Numbered from the stretch's first letter, positions 1-6,832 are shown. The stretch is 14,325 nt of DNA from JBFKUL01 sp041635755 (GCA_041635755.1 JBFKUL010000055.1:1-14325); one strand, 5' to 3'. Program-made: numbers and translations. Notes: generated by a model not told the origin, from the letters alone.

Positions 1-516
1 CATGCCGAGCTGGCTCACCCAGAAGAAGGTCGGGGTGCGCATCGGCGTCAGGCCCATCGCCAGGTTGATGGCGAAGAACGGGATCGCCGGGATCAGCCGC
101 AGCGTGAACAGGTAGAACGCGCCTTCGCGCTCGATGCCCGCGTTGATGGTGCGCAGGCTGTGGCCGAAGCGGCTTTGCACCCAGTCGCGCAGCACGAAGC
201 GCGATACGACGAAAGCGAGCGTCGCGCCGATGGTCGAGGCGAAGGATACGATCACCGTGCCCCACAGCAGTCCGAAGATGGCGCCCGCGATCAGGGTCAT
301 GAGCGCGGCGCCGGGCAGCGACAGGCCGGTGACCGCAACGTAGACCAGAAAGAAGGCGAGCACCGTCTGGGTCGGGTGCATCGCGTAGTAATCGAGAATG
401 GCCGATTGCTGCGCCTTGACGTTCTCGAAGGTCAGGGCGGTCGGGCCGCCGGCAATGAAGAATGCCGCCACCAGCAGCACGACGACCGCGACGACGATGA
501 CCTTCATTCTGCTCAT
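1..516 (-). CDS. TVP38/TMEM64 (DedA-like, VTT domain) membrane protein, 3' end cut by window edge
   Basis: The first 172 codons are present and the C-terminus lies beyond base 1. Residues 5-23 form a hydrophobic N-terminal segment. More membrane stretches follow at about 51-69 and 74-105, the latter with the glycine-rich AGAIFGLLWG / STIGATLAF pattern typical of the VTT (SNARE-associated, DedA-like) fold. RLIPAIPFFAINLAMG (140-155) matches the family's conserved re-entrant region with paired prolines. These proteins sit in the cytoplasmic membrane; related DedA and TMEM41B/VMP1 proteins are linked to lipid scrambling or flippase activity, but no substrate can be assigned here. GGGGAGAGG lies 5 bases before the ATG at 516. 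The gene follows the metallophosphoesterase-like gene by 36 bases on the same strand and is probably the third gene of that operon. Confidence 0.9.
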   Translation of the reverse strand, partial: MSRMKVIVVAVVVLLVAAFFIAGGPTALTFENVKAQQSAILDYYAMHPTQTVLAFFLVYVAVTGLSLPGAALMTLIAGAIFGLLWGTVIVSFASTIGATLAFVVSRFVLRDWVQSRFGHSLRTINAGIEREGAFYLFTLRLIPAIPFFAINLAMGLTPMRTPTFFWVSQLGM

Positions 517-552
517 GCGAACCTCTCCCCGGGCCGCCTGGCGCCGCCACCT

Positions 553-1534
553 CTAGAGCGCAACGCTCGGCTCGGTGCGCCTCGTTTCGTCTTGTTGTTC
601 CAGCCGCAGCGCCTCGCCGAGGCGATAGCGCGGACCATTCACGATGCGAGCATGGTACGACAAATGCGCGTCGGACCCCGAAGGCCACTGCTCGACGAAA
701 CGCCTCTCCCAAGCGAAGGCGTCGAACTCGATCGGCACCGCTTCGATATGAAGCGCCCCGGCGCGCGCGCCGTACAGCGCGCTGGTGCCCGGGCGCACCG
801 AGATGCGGGTCGCCAGACCGTAGCGCGTGCCGGCGAAATTCGGCATCCCGGCGGCGCCGTTGTTTGCGATGACGCGTCCGTTGCTCTTGGCACCAAAACG
901 CTGCAGCACCGGCAGGCACGTGTGGCTCGACGCAAATACGCGCGCCGAGCAGCGCTCGAAGGCACGCTGGGCCGCCGCCACGCCGTCCCGGGTGGCCAGC
1001 CGCTCCTGCGAGAAGCTCCAGCCGGCGAGCGACTCGGCGTCGCCATGCACCACCACGACGCGCTCCGCGCCGACCTCGACAACGAGCGCCATCGGCAACC
1101 GGGCGAGCGCCGCAAGCGCCTCTGGGAATCCGCGCGCGGTCCCACGCAAGCGTTCGATGATGCGGTTCGAGCGATCGACCTCGGTATCGCTCACCCACTG
1201 CGGGTAGCCGCAACCGCAGCCGGCGGCCGCGTCCGGCTGGGAGAGCTCGGTCTCGACGTTGCCGCGGGTCGCGTAATGACGCAGCACCGCCTCGTTGACA
1301 CGGTTGAAGTCGGCGCCATGGATGTCGAACCAGTGAAAGTCGCCGTTGAACACCAAGGCCTTCGGGCCCGTCTCGCGCTCGAACGCCGCGAGCAGGGCCT
1401 CCAGCGCGAAGACGTTGCCGTACAGCCCGCCTGCCACCCACAACGATTCGGTGCGCAGCGTCGCCGGTCCCTCGAGCGCAGCAGTGCCGTAGCGGTAGGA
1501 CAACGGGCAGGCGCGCCCTGGCGACGCAGCCGGC

Positions 1535-1542
<8 letters not shown>
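553..1542 (-). CDS. Metallophosphoesterase-like protein with degenerate first metal motif, coupled to arsS-like gene
   Basis: The 329-residue protein has a calcineurin-like phosphoesterase layout. Visible motifs are NGDFHWFD (66-73, the GD..D motif), RGNVE (93-97, the GN-H/V-D/E motif), VVHGD (164-168) and SSHTC (205-209, the final His motif). The first motif, normally D-x-H-G-N, reads GGLYGN at 38-43, so Asp and His are replaced by Gly and Tyr; metal binding may be altered or lost. A short Cys-rich patch, GCGCG, sits at 108-112. I place the start at the ATG at 1542, because it overlaps the stop of the upstream radical SAM gene by 8 bases (ATGGTTGA), has a G-rich patch upstream, and leaves room for the whole fold. 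A start at 1587 would add 15 residues inside the upstream gene. The substrate is unknown. Position suggests a role in the same pathway as the radical SAM enzyme, which is inference. Confidence 0.82.
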
Positions 1543-2500
<958 letters not shown>

Positions 2501-2593
2501 GGGGCTCGTCGCAATGCGGGGTACGGATTGGTCGACGCGGCGTCCGAAAGCTTACATCGCGGAACGCGGCGCGCGCCTGCCCGGGCGGCGCCT

Positions 2594-3136
2594 TCAGAGC
2601 AGGTTCGGCGTTTGCTCGGGGCGATCGTCGAGCAGCGTGACCAGACGCACGCTGGTCGAGCGCAGCCGCTGCGAAAGCATCAGCACCAGCTCCATCAGGA
2701 TCTTCGCGCCGAGGATCGGCTGCTCGACGATGATGCGTGCGAGGCTCTCGCGGTCGAGCACCGCGATCAGCGTGGGTTCGGCCGCGATGCAAGTGGCGAA
2801 GCGCGCCTCGCCGTCGATCATCGACATCTCGCCCAGCGTGCGGCCCGCCTCCACCACCGCGATCACGCGGGGCGTGTTCCAGCGGTCGCGCTTCTGCACC
2901 TCGACCCGGCCATCGACGACCATCAGCATGAAGTCGCCGCCGTCGCCTTCGCGAATGATCTCGGTGCCGAGATCGGCGCTGTACACGGTCATGAAATGCG
3001 CCAGCAGCCGCACCTCCGCCGGGGAGAAATTCTCCAGCAGCGGGCACTTCGGAATGAGCGCGTGAATCTGGCCCGAAAACTTGGTCGCATCGCCCAGGAA
3101 CTCGAGGTGCGCGAGCTGCGGAATGCGGTCGGCCAT
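2594..3136 (-). CDS. Single-domain cyclic-nucleotide-binding protein (Crp-type cNMP domain, no HTH)
   Basis: From the ATG at 3136 the protein has 180 residues. About residues 30-150 form a cNMP-binding beta-barrel: IIREGDGGDFMLMVVDGRVEV (60-80) is the typical beta-hairpin, and the phosphate-binding cassette is LGEMSMIDGEARFA (101-114), with G102, E103 and the ligand-contacting arginine R112 all present. The remaining C-terminal helix (about 140-170) corresponds to the CRP dimerisation helix, and no helix-turn-helix or enzyme domain follows. It may therefore act as a ligand-responsive partner protein. An upstream GTG at 3157 would add seven residues, but the predicted promoter puts the transcription start at about 3156, which favours the ATG with a leader of about 20 bases. 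No clear Shine-Dalgarno sequence is visible before either start. Ligand and partner are unknown. Confidence 0.8.
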   Translation of the reverse strand: MADRIPQLAHLEFLGDATKFSGQIHALIPKCPLLENFSPAEVRLLAHFMTVYSADLGTEIIREGDGGDFMLMVVDGRVEVQKRDRWNTPRVIAVVEAGRTLGEMSMIDGEARFATCIAAEPTLIAVLDRESLARIIVEQPILGAKILMELVLMLSQRLRSTSVRLVTLLDDRPEQTPNLL

Positions 3137-3162
3137 GTTGGGCTCGGGCGCGGTCACGTCTC

Positions 3163-3191
3163 ATTATGCCGACGCTGCCCCGGGGACTCAA
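3163..3191 (-). promoter_or_regulatory. Predicted sigma-70 promoter of the cNMP-binding gene
   Basis: Reading the minus strand, TTGAGT (3191-3186) is separated by exactly 17 bases from CATAAT (3168-3163). That is 4 of 6 matches to the -35 consensus and 5 of 6 to the -10. The implied transcription start, near 3156, falls at or just inside the GTG at 3157 and about 20 bases before the ATG at 3136. This is a sequence match only. Confidence 0.45.
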
Positions 3192-3329
3192 ACGTGACCT
3201 TTTACTCCGGGCGTCCAAAGCGGCGCAGGTCCGGTGACCGCCACCTCCGGCTCATACGGCGGCCGCTCGCGCGACCCATGAAACCCCGACAACCACCAGC
3301 CTCGCGCGCAAAGGCCTGACCCCGCGAGC

Positions 3330-4451
3330 TCAAGCGCGCCTGGCGCCCGCTGTCGCACGGCGCTTCTTGACCGCGCCGGCAAGCGTCTCGAGCACCTGCG
3401 TGGACGCTTCCCAACCCAGGCAAGGATCGGTCAGGCTTTGCCCGAACGTCAGCGCACGCCCCGGGGTGAGCTCCTGGCGTCCTTCAACCAGATGCGACTC
3501 GATCATCGCGCCGATGATGCGCGGCTCGCCTGCCGCGACCTGCGCCGCGACCTCCCTGCACACTTCGGTCTGGCGCCGATAGTCCTTGCTGCTGTTGGCA
3601 TGCGAGAAGTCGACCATCAAACGCTGCTCGAGCCCGGCGGCGCCGAGCACCTTGCAGGCGGCGGCAATGCTCGCTGCATCGTAGTTCGGGCTCTTGCCGC
3701 CGCGCAGGATGATGTGACAGTCCTCGTTGCCGCGCGTCTCGACGATCGCGACCTGCCCGCTCTTGTGTACCGAGAGGAAGTGGTGCTTCTGGCGCGCGGC
3801 GAGAATCGCGTCCACGGCAATCTTCACATTGCCGTCGGTGCCGTTCTTGAAGCCCACCGCGGCCGAAAGCCCTGAGGCGAGCTCCCGGTGCACCTGCGAT
3901 TCGGTGGTGCGCGCGCCGATCGCGCCCCAGGACACGAGATCGCCGATGTACTGCGGCGAGATGACATCCAGAAACTCGCAACCGGCGGGCACATTCATCT
4001 GGTTGATGCGCACCAGCAGGTCGCGCGCGATGCGCAGACCCTCGTTGATGCGGAAGCTGCCGTTCAGGTACGGATCGTTGATCAGCCCCTTCCAGCCGAC
4101 CGTGGTGCGAGGCTTCTCGAAATACACGCGCATCAGCACCTCGAGCTCGCCGTCGTGGCGTCGCCGCTCGGTAGCGAGGCGCTCCGCGTAAGCGAGTGCT
4201 GCGGCCGGATCGTGGATCGAGCACGGGCCCATCACCACCAGCATGCGGTCCGAGTGCCCGTGGAGGATCTCGCGCACCTTGCGCCGCGTCTCGGCGATCA
4301 GCGTCTCGGCCGGCGTGCCCTGGATCGGGAAGAAGCGGATCAGGTGCTCGGGCGGGGGCAGCGGGACGATGTTGTCGATGCGCTCGTCGTCGGTGAGCGA
4401 GGTCTTGTCCCCGGGGAGCGAGGTGAGGTAACTGTCGGTCGGCGTCGTCAT
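3330..4451 (-). CDS. aroG: 3-deoxy-7-phosphoheptulonate synthase, Phe-type (DAHP synthase)
   Basis: This 373-residue class I DAHP synthase condenses phosphoenolpyruvate and erythrose 4-phosphate, the first step of the shikimate pathway to Phe, Tyr and Trp, in the cytosol. Signatures are VVMGPCSIHD (metal-binding C77), YFEKPRTTVGWKGLINDP, WGAIGARTTESQVHRELASGL, GFKNGTDG, CHIILRGGKSPNY, VDFSHANSSKDY and IESHLVEGRQ. Compared with E. coli AroG from memory, residues lining the Phe allosteric pocket are kept (Asp and Pro of FLDVISPQY, the Leu pair of RELASGL, Phe and Ser of HHFLSV, Val of AIV). Tyr-sensitive AroF has Gly where the Ser is. Feedback inhibition by Phe is therefore the best guess. Upstream lie a leader peptide and terminator (see those entries), so expression is probably attenuated. 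The C-terminus ends in a short basic tail. The next gene downstream starts 193 bases away with its own predicted promoter. Confidence 0.96.
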   Translation of the reverse strand: MTTPTDSYLTSLPGDKTSLTDDERIDNIVPLPPPEHLIRFFPIQGTPAETLIAETRRKVREILHGHSDRMLVVMGPCSIHDPAAALAYAERLATERRRHDGELEVLMRVYFEKPRTTVGWKGLINDPYLNGSFRINEGLRIARDLLVRINQMNVPAGCEFLDVISPQYIGDLVSWGAIGARTTESQVHRELASGLSAAVGFKNGTDGNVKIAVDAILAARQKHHFLSVHKSGQVAIVETRGNEDCHIILRGGKSPNYDAASIAAACKVLGAAGLEQRLMVDFSHANSSKDYRRQTEVCREVAAQVAAGEPRIIGAMIESHLVEGRQELTPGRALTFGQSLTDPCLGWEASTQVLETLAGAVKKRRATAGARRA

Positions 4452-4474
4452 GGCGTTTACTCGTCTCGAAGTAC

Positions 4475-4510
4475 AAAAAAAAACCGCCAGGCTTTGGGCA
4501 CTGGCGGTTT
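4475..4510 (-). terminator. Intrinsic terminator (attenuator) between the leader peptide and aroG
   Basis: On the minus strand, AAACCGCCAG (4510-4501) and CTGGCGGTTT (4490-4481) form a perfect 10-bp stem around a 10-base loop. The 3' arm runs directly into an unbroken tract of nine T (4483-4475). It lies after the leader peptide stop and ends 23 bases before the aroG ATG. It would therefore stop transcription before the gene it precedes, which is the arrangement of an attenuator rather than an end-of-gene terminator. Confidence 0.9.
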
Positions 4511-4556
4511 CCGGTGTTCGTTTCGGGGTGTGGCTAGCCGGTCCCTTCCGCCAGTG
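4499..4556 (-). promoter_or_regulatory. Antiterminator pairing competing with the aroG terminator
   Basis: CACTGGCGG (4556-4548 on the minus strand, inside leader codons 16-19) is exactly complementary over 9 bases to CCGCCAGTG (4507-4499), which contains most of the 5' arm of the terminator. The leader segment and the terminator 3' arm share the 7-mer CTGGCGG, so they compete for the same partner. A ribosome halted in the aromatic codons upstream would leave 4556-4548 free and prevent terminator formation. A ribosome at the stop codon (4536-4534) would partly cover it. I see no strong protector hairpin upstream of 4556. No folding program was run. Confidence 0.78.
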
Positions 4557-4602
4557 GACGGGGGAAATAAAAGCCGAACCAGAAGAAGAAATGCCGTTTC
4601 AT
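4534..4602 (-). CDS. Aromatic-rich leader peptide of the aroG attenuator (22 aa)
   Basis: The ORF starts MKRH, continues FFFWFGFYF (residues 5-13) and ends PRPLAEGTG before a TAG. Six of 22 residues are Phe, with one Trp and one Tyr; eight of the nine residues 5-13 are aromatic. GCGAGGG ends five bases before the ATG, a good ribosome-binding site. An in-frame ATG at 4620 lies before that site and is probably upstream of the transcription start. The design resembles the E. coli pheA and pheST leader peptides, whose Phe runs stall the ribosome when charged tRNA-Phe is scarce. Here the leader precedes DAHP synthase, and its codons also cover Trp and Tyr. The peptide itself likely has no function; its translation is the sensor. 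It lies between the thioesterase gene and aroG on the same strand. Confidence 0.88.
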   Translation of the reverse strand: MKRHFFFWFGFYFPRPLAEGTG

Positions 4603-4618
4603 CGCTACCCTCGCAGTC

Positions 4619-4648
4619 ATTCAAGCATGAACCCGAGCGCCTTGGCAA
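4619..4648 (-). promoter_or_regulatory. Candidate sigma-70 promoter of the aroG leader transcript
   Basis: On the minus strand TTGCCA (4648-4643, 5 of 6 to the -35 consensus) is followed after 18 bases by TTGAAT (4624-4619, 4 of 6 to the -10). Transcription would begin near 4612, about ten bases before the leader ATG and just ahead of its ribosome-binding site. Read-through from the thioesterase gene is an alternative source of the transcript. Confidence 0.4.
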
Positions 4649-4651
4649 GGC
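4639..4651. repeat. 13-base inverted repeat overlapping the candidate -35 of the aroG leader
   Basis: GCCTTG-G-CAAGGC is a perfect palindrome with 6-base arms and one central base. It starts two bases after the thioesterase stop codon (minus strand reading) and overlaps the proposed -35 hexamer. It could be an operator or a small 3' hairpin for the thioesterase mRNA. No T tract follows, so it is not an intrinsic terminator. Confidence 0.4.
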
Positions 4652-4652
4652 T

Positions 4653-5084
4653 TCAGCGCGGCCACAGCACCATCTGCGTGCAGCGAAACAACGCCAGCCG
4701 GGTGCCCCCGCCCTCGAGGGTCACGAGCGCGTCCCAGACCTGCGTGGTACGCCCGAGGTGCAGGGGGATCGCGCGGCACTGCAGGGCACCTTCCCGCGTC
4801 GTACCGAGGAAGTTTGTCTTCAGCTCGATGGTGGTGAAGCCCGAGGCGCCCTGCGGCAGATGAGCGACGCAACCGTAGCCGCAAGAGGTGTCCGCCAGCG
4901 CGATCACCGAGGCCGCATGCAGGAACCCGTTCGGGGCCATCAGTTCTGGCCGCACCTCGAGCCGGCTCTCGACCCCCTCCTCGCCCACCGCCAGGATCGT
5001 CAGCCCGACCAGCCCCGGCAAGTGGCCGGTGCCGCGGGCGTTAAATACTTCGGCAGTCATTTCGGATCGAAAAGTTCTGGTCAT
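4653..5084 (-). CDS. PaaI-like hotdog-fold thioesterase
   Basis: This 143-residue single hotdog-domain protein hydrolyses, by family, acyl-CoA or aryl-CoA thioesters. The signature is NGFLHAASVIALADTSCGYG (52-71), the N-G-x-x-H ... A-L-A-D-T motif on the central helix, with N52, H56 and D65 as likely catalytic-site residues. It is followed by TIELKTNFLG (85-94), the strand typical of PaaI/EntH-like enzymes. The family's HGG appears here as HAA. The ATG at 5084 is preferred because GGAGA lies six bases upstream; a GTG at 5096 would add four residues but would overlap that site. A -10-like TATAGT lies at 5123-5118. The gene is upstream of the aroG leader on the same strand and diverges from the AAA ATPase gene. 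The natural substrate cannot be told from the sequence. Confidence 0.85.
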   Translation of the reverse strand: MTRTFRSEMTAEVFNARGTGHLPGLVGLTILAVGEEGVESRLEVRPELMAPNGFLHAASVIALADTSCGYGCVAHLPQGASGFTTIELKTNFLGTTREGALQCRAIPLHLGRTTQVWDALVTLEGGGTRLALFRCTQMVLWPR

Positions 5085-5117
5085 CGGTGTCTCCACGCAC
5101 GGCCTGCGGCGGGCTCA

Positions 5118-5123
5118 ACTATA
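5118..5123 (-). promoter_or_regulatory. Candidate -10 element for the thioesterase gene; divergent intergenic region
   Basis: TATAGT on the minus strand matches the -10 consensus at 5 of 6 bases and would start transcription about 25 bases before the ATG at 5084. No convincing -35 is present at 17-18 bases. The rest of the 203-base gap (5085-5287) between the divergent genes shows no ORF or clear hairpin. On the plus strand TTGCTA (5216-5221) is a possible -35 for the ATPase gene, but no good -10 follows. Confidence 0.3.
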
Positions 5124-5274
5124 TGTCGGGCCGCATTGGCAGTCGGGTGGCCCGGCTGCCAAGCCGACGGACGGCGTCCACCGCGGACTTTCGGCCGCGT
5201 TTAATGGTCTGAGTCTTGCTAGTCTCTTGATGGGCATGTTAGGTTTTTCGTGCGGAAGTGCCGCCGAAAACCAT

Positions 5275-5280
5275 GGAGGT
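5275..5280 (+). promoter_or_regulatory. Shine-Dalgarno site fixing the start of the AAA ATPase
   Basis: GGAGGT lies seven bases before the ATG at 5288 and selects it over the in-frame GTG at 5258 and ATG at 5273. The site overlaps the latter. Confidence 0.75.
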
Positions 5281-5287
5281 CGAACAA

Positions 5288-6298
5288 ATGTCGGCAAAGG
5301 TCGCTCATCCGGCCGCGGGACCTGGTGGATCGCTCGCCAGCGGGAGCATCCCGATCGCGGGCTTTCGCGATGTCTACCAGGTCACGGACGTCGACAAGGC
5401 GCTGCAGGAGCTGCCGCCCTCCGCCAACGAGTCGCTGCGCGCCATTTACGAGAAGATGATGCGCCTGGGCGGCCAGCGTTTCACGGTCAAGCCTTCGACG
5501 ATGCCGGCGATGGACGCGCTGCTCGAGGAGCTGCCGAATTTCGCCGAGGTACTCGAGGATATCCGCAAGCACCTCGCGCTGTGCATCGACTCGAACGACT
5601 CGGTCGAGCTGCCGCCGATCCTGCTGCTGGGCGTGCCCGGCATCGGCAAGACCCATTTCGCCAAGCGCGTCTCGCAGCTGCTCGGGACGGGCTTCGGCTT
5701 TGTGCCGATGAGCTCGCTGACCGCGGGATGGATTCTGTCCGGGGCCTCGTCCCAGTGGAAGAATGCCAAGCCGGGCAAGGTTTTTGACACCTTCCTGAAC
5801 GGCGAGTACGCGAACCCCGTGATGGTGGTCGACGAGATCGACAAGGCGAGCAGCGACGGGCAGTACGACCCGCTCGGCGCGCTCTACGCGCTGCTCGAAG
5901 CGGAGACGGCGATCCGATTCGTCGACGAATTCGTCGAGATCCCGATCGACGCCTCGGGAGCGGTCTGGTTTGCCACGGCAAACGACGCGGCGCGCATTCC
6001 GGAGCCGATCCTGAACCGCATGAACGTCTACGAGATCAATCCACCCGACGCGCAGGGCGCCGCGAACATCGCGCTCGCCATCTACCGCGAGATCCGCGGC
6101 GCGCACGACTGGGGCAAGCGTTTTCCGGAAGCCCCCTCGCAGGCAGTGCTCGAGAAGCTCGCCGGGCTCTCGCCGCGCGAAATGCGGCGCGCGGTGCACG
6201 CCGGTTTCGGCAACGCCAAGGTCGCCGGCCGCGACGAGCTCAGCCCCGAGGACGTTCAAGACAGCCGCGGCGCCAAGCGGCAGCGCATCGGTTTCTAG
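5288..6298 (+). CDS. Stand-alone Lon-like AAA+ ATPase lacking protease domain
   Basis: The 336-residue protein is essentially one AAA+ module. Walker A is GVPGIGKT (115-122), Walker B is VMVVDEID (178-185), sensor 1 is the Asn in FATAND (228-233), a likely arginine finger is R244 in PILNRM, and a sensor 2-like SPREMRRAV lies at 295-303. The stretch DPLGALYALLEAE ... FVDEFVEIPIDASGAVWFATAN closely follows the Lon ATPase pattern. However, there is no Lon N-terminal domain and no Ser-Lys peptidase domain, since the gene ends soon after the small helical subdomain. Residues 1-100 are a mostly helical extension. It probably remodels or unfolds proteins in the cytosol, perhaps with a separate partner; target and partner are unknown. 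It is transcribed alone, divergent from the thioesterase and convergent with the DUF6644-like gene. A full Lon is excluded by length. Confidence 0.88.
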   Translation: MSAKVAHPAAGPGGSLASGSIPIAGFRDVYQVTDVDKALQELPPSANESLRAIYEKMMRLGGQRFTVKPSTMPAMDALLEELPNFAEVLEDIRKHLALCIDSNDSVELPPILLLGVPGIGKTHFAKRVSQLLGTGFGFVPMSSLTAGWILSGASSQWKNAKPGKVFDTFLNGEYANPVMVVDEIDKASSDGQYDPLGALYALLEAETAIRFVDEFVEIPIDASGAVWFATANDAARIPEPILNRMNVYEINPPDAQGAANIALAIYREIRGAHDWGKRFPEAPSQAVLEKLAGLSPREMRRAVHAGFGNAKVAGRDELSPEDVQDSRGAKRQRIGF

Positions 6299-6310
6299 CG
6301 CGTTTGGTGT

Positions 6311-6330
6311 CCGCGCGCCTCGGCGCGCGG
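6311..6330. repeat. Perfect 9-bp inverted repeat between convergent genes
   Basis: CCGCGCGCC and GGCGCGCGG flank a two-base centre, 13 bases past the ATPase stop and 13 before the stop of the converging membrane protein gene. A GC-only hairpin here could act as a bidirectional 3' structure. There is no T tract on either strand, so intrinsic termination is uncertain. Confidence 0.45.
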
Positions 6331-6342
6331 CGCGAAGTGGCG

Positions 6343-6819
6343 CTAGGTATAGGCGAGCAGGCGCCCGCAGGCGAGCACGCTCACCCAGAGCAGCAGCGAG
6401 AGCGCGGCCGCGGCCCGCGCGGCGGCCGGCGGCATCGCATCGGTGTCCCAGGCGGCCGCGCCGCGGAACACGCCCGCATGAAACACGGCCGCGTTCACGC
6501 CCGCGGCGAGAATCAAGCTGATCTTGAGCGCGAACACCGGGCTTGCAATGAAGTCGCTCGCATGCGCCACGAACATCGCCAGGCCGCTCGGCACGATCAG
6601 CACGAAGCTCGCGATGCTCCATGGCAGCACGTGCGCGGCAAAGCGGCGCACCGGGATCGAACGCGACAGGCCGAGCAGGCGCAAGTCGAGCACCGCGATC
6701 GAGCCCACCAGCAGCGCAATGCCGAGCAGGTGCACCACCTCGACCGCCGGGTAGAGCCACAGCGACTTGCGCATCGCCTCGCCCAGCGCGCTGGCCTCGA
6801 TCGAGCCCACGGGCGTCAT
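6343..6819 (-). CDS. DUF6644-like four-helix membrane protein
   Basis: The 158-residue protein has four predicted membrane helices at about 24-48, 64-86, 95-115 and 133-152. The segments HLLGIALLVGSIAVLDLRLLG, LPWSIASFVLIVPSGLAMF, KISLILAAGVNAAVFHAGVF and ALSLLLWVSVLACGRLLAY match my memory of DUF6644 membrane proteins; the family name is not confirmed by search. Histidines H30, H63 and H114 lie in or near helices and could be ligands, but that is speculation. The ATG at 6819 lies 13 bases after the DUF6152-like stop; the ribosome-binding site is weak (GGATCCGG). DUF6152-like and DUF6644-like genes are often adjacent, so they may work together in the envelope. No biochemical function is known to me. 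Confidence 0.78.
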   Translation of the reverse strand: MTPVGSIEASALGEAMRKSLWLYPAVEVVHLLGIALLVGSIAVLDLRLLGLSRSIPVRRFAAHVLPWSIASFVLIVPSGLAMFVAHASDFIASPVFALKISLILAAGVNAAVFHAGVFRGAAAWDTDAMPPAAARAAAALSLLLWVSVLACGRLLAYT

Positions 6820-6832
6820 GCCGGATCCGGGA

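Noticed and set aside
3158..3329. Terminator after aroG
   Set aside because: A weak GC-rich stem (GGCCGCC/GGCGGTC around 3235-3265) lacks a T tract, so I cannot support an intrinsic terminator; nothing else is recognisable in this gap.
4457..4648. 63-codon minus-strand frame across the aroG leader region
   Set aside because: It lies in a different frame from the 22-codon leader, reads through the terminator hairpin and lacks a ribosome-binding site; its aromatic content is low.
5216..5250. Sigma-70 or sigma-54 promoter for the AAA ATPase
   Set aside because: TTGCTA has no adequate -10 at 16-18 bases, and no GG-N10-GC arrangement fits a sigma-54 promoter.
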